The notes beneath the pieces were generated by a model. The model ran no database searches. It saw only the letters and a program-made list of their open reading frames with translations, and was not told the origin of the DNA. This document shows, piece by piece, positions 6,049 to 7,326 of a stretch of DNA of 7,326 nt. The stretch lies in assembly GCA_903923345.1 (NCBI GenBank), contig CAIXXI010000545.1:1-7326 (forward strand). The letters run 5' to 3'. Each line of letters opens with the position of its first letter. The first letter of the stretch is position 1. The DNA comes from an uncultured Burkholderiales bacterium. GTDB taxonomy: Bacteria; Pseudomonadota; Gammaproteobacteria; Burkholderiales; Burkholderiaceae_E. Both the position numbers and the translations under genes were made by a program.

Positions 6049-7326
6049 TCAGTAGCTCAGGTTGATCTGCAGCACGCGGGTGGTGCCGCTGATTTCATTG
6101 CCGACCACCAGCAGGGGCTTGCCGTTGGGAGACTGAGCCGCCGGGATGAAGAACAGACCTTCCGGTCCGCGATCGCCGGTCAATCCGGTTCGGGTTGCGT
6201 TGAAATAGGTCACAAACGTGGATGCTTCGGGTGTGCTCACGTCGTAGACCATGACGCCACCCACGCGTTCCAGCGCAACGAAGGCAAAGGTCTTGATGCC
6301 GAAGCTCGCGACAACCACCGTCTCGGGCTCGGGGCCCTTCGCCGGGCTCCGGGCATCGAGGTCGTTATTGTCGTGGCTGGCATTGAACTTGACGTTGGAG
6401 AGATCCTTGGTGGCCTGCTCCATCTGGTCACCCGAGTCGTAGACCCGCTTGAGCGAGGCGTCCCAGATCGAGAACGAGCGAGCACCGAAACTGTAGAGCT
6501 CGTTGCACTGGCCCGCAGCGTTCTTGCCGGTCTGACCGCCGTTGGGTGCAGCGGTGATCCTGAGCCTGCCCAGGTTGGAGTCCAGGATGAGGTTGGCTGC
6601 ATCCGGGAACACCGCCGGGTCGAGTCCGTTGGTGCAATGGGTCCGCACCCGGGTTTCGTCGCTATAGCCCGGCCAGTCCGCACGCGCTTCACCTTCATTG
6701 GCCGTGATGAGGTAGGTCTTTCCAGCCACCGAGTAGCTGGCGATGCCATCAGGCATGTACATGCCCTTGACCTTGGCCTGAATGATCTTGACGGCCGGGG
6801 TACCGGTGTTGGTGTTGGTGCCACCGTCTTCATCGCTGACGTCCAGGCCCATGCCGGCCAGGCTGTGGTCTTTGGTGCCTAGCGAGCTGATCGCGGTCAC
6901 TTTGGCAGTTGCGATGTCGATCGTCGCAATCGCATTATTTTCCTGCAGCGTCGCCCAGGCGGTCCTGCCGTCTGCCGACACCGTGATGGACTCAGGCTCC
7001 AGGTCCTGGGCAGCATTGGCACCCGGCCCGTAAATCCTGACGCCTGCAGCGCGCAATTCGGCTTCCTTGCCGATGAAGGCCTTGAAGTCTGCGGTGGCCA
7101 CAGTGGGCGTGCCGCCGCGGTTCACGGTGATGATGCTGATCGAGCCTTCGGGGTCAACCGAATCGGGCAAGCCGTAGCTGTTCGGTTCGCCTTCATTGGC
7201 CACCAGCACCTTCAAGCCATCGGGGGTGAAGGTCAGCATATCGGGCAGCGCCCCGACCGTGACCGTGCTCAGGATCGTCAGTGATGCGGCGTCCAGGAAG
7301 GCCACCTTGCCCGGGCTGGTCTTCGG
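6049..7326 (-). CDS. Choice-of-anchor I family beta-propeller protein (5' end cut by window)
   Basis: The visible 425 residues are the C-terminal part; the frame is open to the right edge. The GTG at 7305 is not the real start, because the preceding residues (KTSPGK) continue the family pattern. Recognisable blocks include VGALPDML (24-31), ANEGEP (43-48), DPEGSISI (58-65), AQDLEPE (106-112), LQENNA (127-132), TKDHSL, PDGIASY, a second ANEGEAR and RSPAKGPEPE. Repeated 'TPDG' and 'SADGRTAW' turns are propeller blade strands. Members are secreted or surface-associated, sometimes annotated loosely as phosphatase- or esterase-like; no enzymatic role is assigned here. The signal peptide would be outside the window. 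The protein ends VLQINLSY with no PEP-CTERM, LPXTG or membrane tail, so it is probably released or periplasmic. The only two cysteines (231 and 274) lie in one insert and could form a disulfide, consistent with export. Confidence 0.85.
   Translation of the reverse strand, partial: PKTSPGKVAFLDAASLTILSTVTVGALPDMLTFTPDGLKVLVANEGEPNSYGLPDSVDPEGSISIITVNRGGTPTVATADFKAFIGKEAELRAAGVRIYGPGANAAQDLEPESITVSADGRTAWATLQENNAIATIDIATAKVTAISSLGTKDHSLAGMGLDVSDEDGGTNTNTGTPAVKIIQAKVKGMYMPDGIASYSVAGKTYLITANEGEARADWPGYSDETRVRTHCTNGLDPAVFPDAANLILDSNLGRLRITAAPNGGQTGKNAAGQCNELYSFGARSFSIWDASLKRVYDSGDQMEQATKDLSNVKFNASHDNNDLDARSPAKGPEPETVVVASFGIKTFAFVALERVGGVMVYDVSTPEASTFVTYFNATRTGLTGDRGPEGLFFIPAAQSPNGKPLLVVGNEISGTTRVLQINLSY

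Noticed and set aside
5902..6882. A 326-codon plus-strand open frame antisense to the propeller gene
   Set aside because: It has no recognisable domain, low-complexity composition and no ribosome binding site, and it lies opposite a gene with clear family motifs; long antisense frames are common in GC-rich DNA.
7303..7305. GTG as start of the propeller protein
   Set aside because: The frame stays open to the window edge and the preceding residues continue the family pattern, so this is an internal valine codon.
1..7326. tRNA, rRNA, CRISPR array, riboswitch, insertion sequence or attachment site
   Set aside because: Reading both strands I saw no cloverleaf, repeat-spacer pattern, transposase or terminal inverted repeats; genes are dense and of uniform composition.

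Overview
The window is a compact, GC-rich stretch of chromosome with six protein genes and no RNA gene, CRISPR array, insertion sequence or phage gene that I can recognise. An outer-membrane TonB-dependent receptor, SlyX and a PanB ending in a 'KMPKFVRNFM ... DGSFP ... HAW' type tail point to a Gram-negative proteobacterium. The PanB wording looks most like Burkholderiales (Betaproteobacteria); this is recalled family knowledge, not a search result.

Left part (1-2706, minus strand): a TonB-dependent receptor closely resembling E. coli YncD/PqqU, the pyrroloquinoline quinone (PQQ) uptake receptor. Only 56 bp downstream, in the same direction, starts a secreted soluble glucose/sorbosone dehydrogenase-type protein, a family whose members use PQQ. 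The dehydrogenase runs off the left edge. The two genes look like a cofactor-import plus cofactor-using-enzyme pair, which is the most interesting point in the window. A perfect 14-bp palindrome lies in the gap between them.

Middle (2707-3467): a divergent intergenic region with an inverted repeat, then a plus-strand gene for a small membrane-anchored protein with an Mrr-like restriction-endonuclease fold whose QxK catalytic motif appears degenerate. A near-perfect hairpin separates it from the convergent panB.

Right part (3468-7326, all minus strand): in transcription order, a beta-propeller 'choice-of-anchor I' protein (cut by the right edge), an MFS transporter, slyX (4-bp ATGA overlap with the transporter) and panB, which makes ketopantoate for pantothenate and coenzyme A. 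Hairpins lie in the gaps before the transporter and before panB, so this is probably two or three transcription units rather than one operon. No common pathway links these four genes; only the transporter-slyX pair shows clear coupling.
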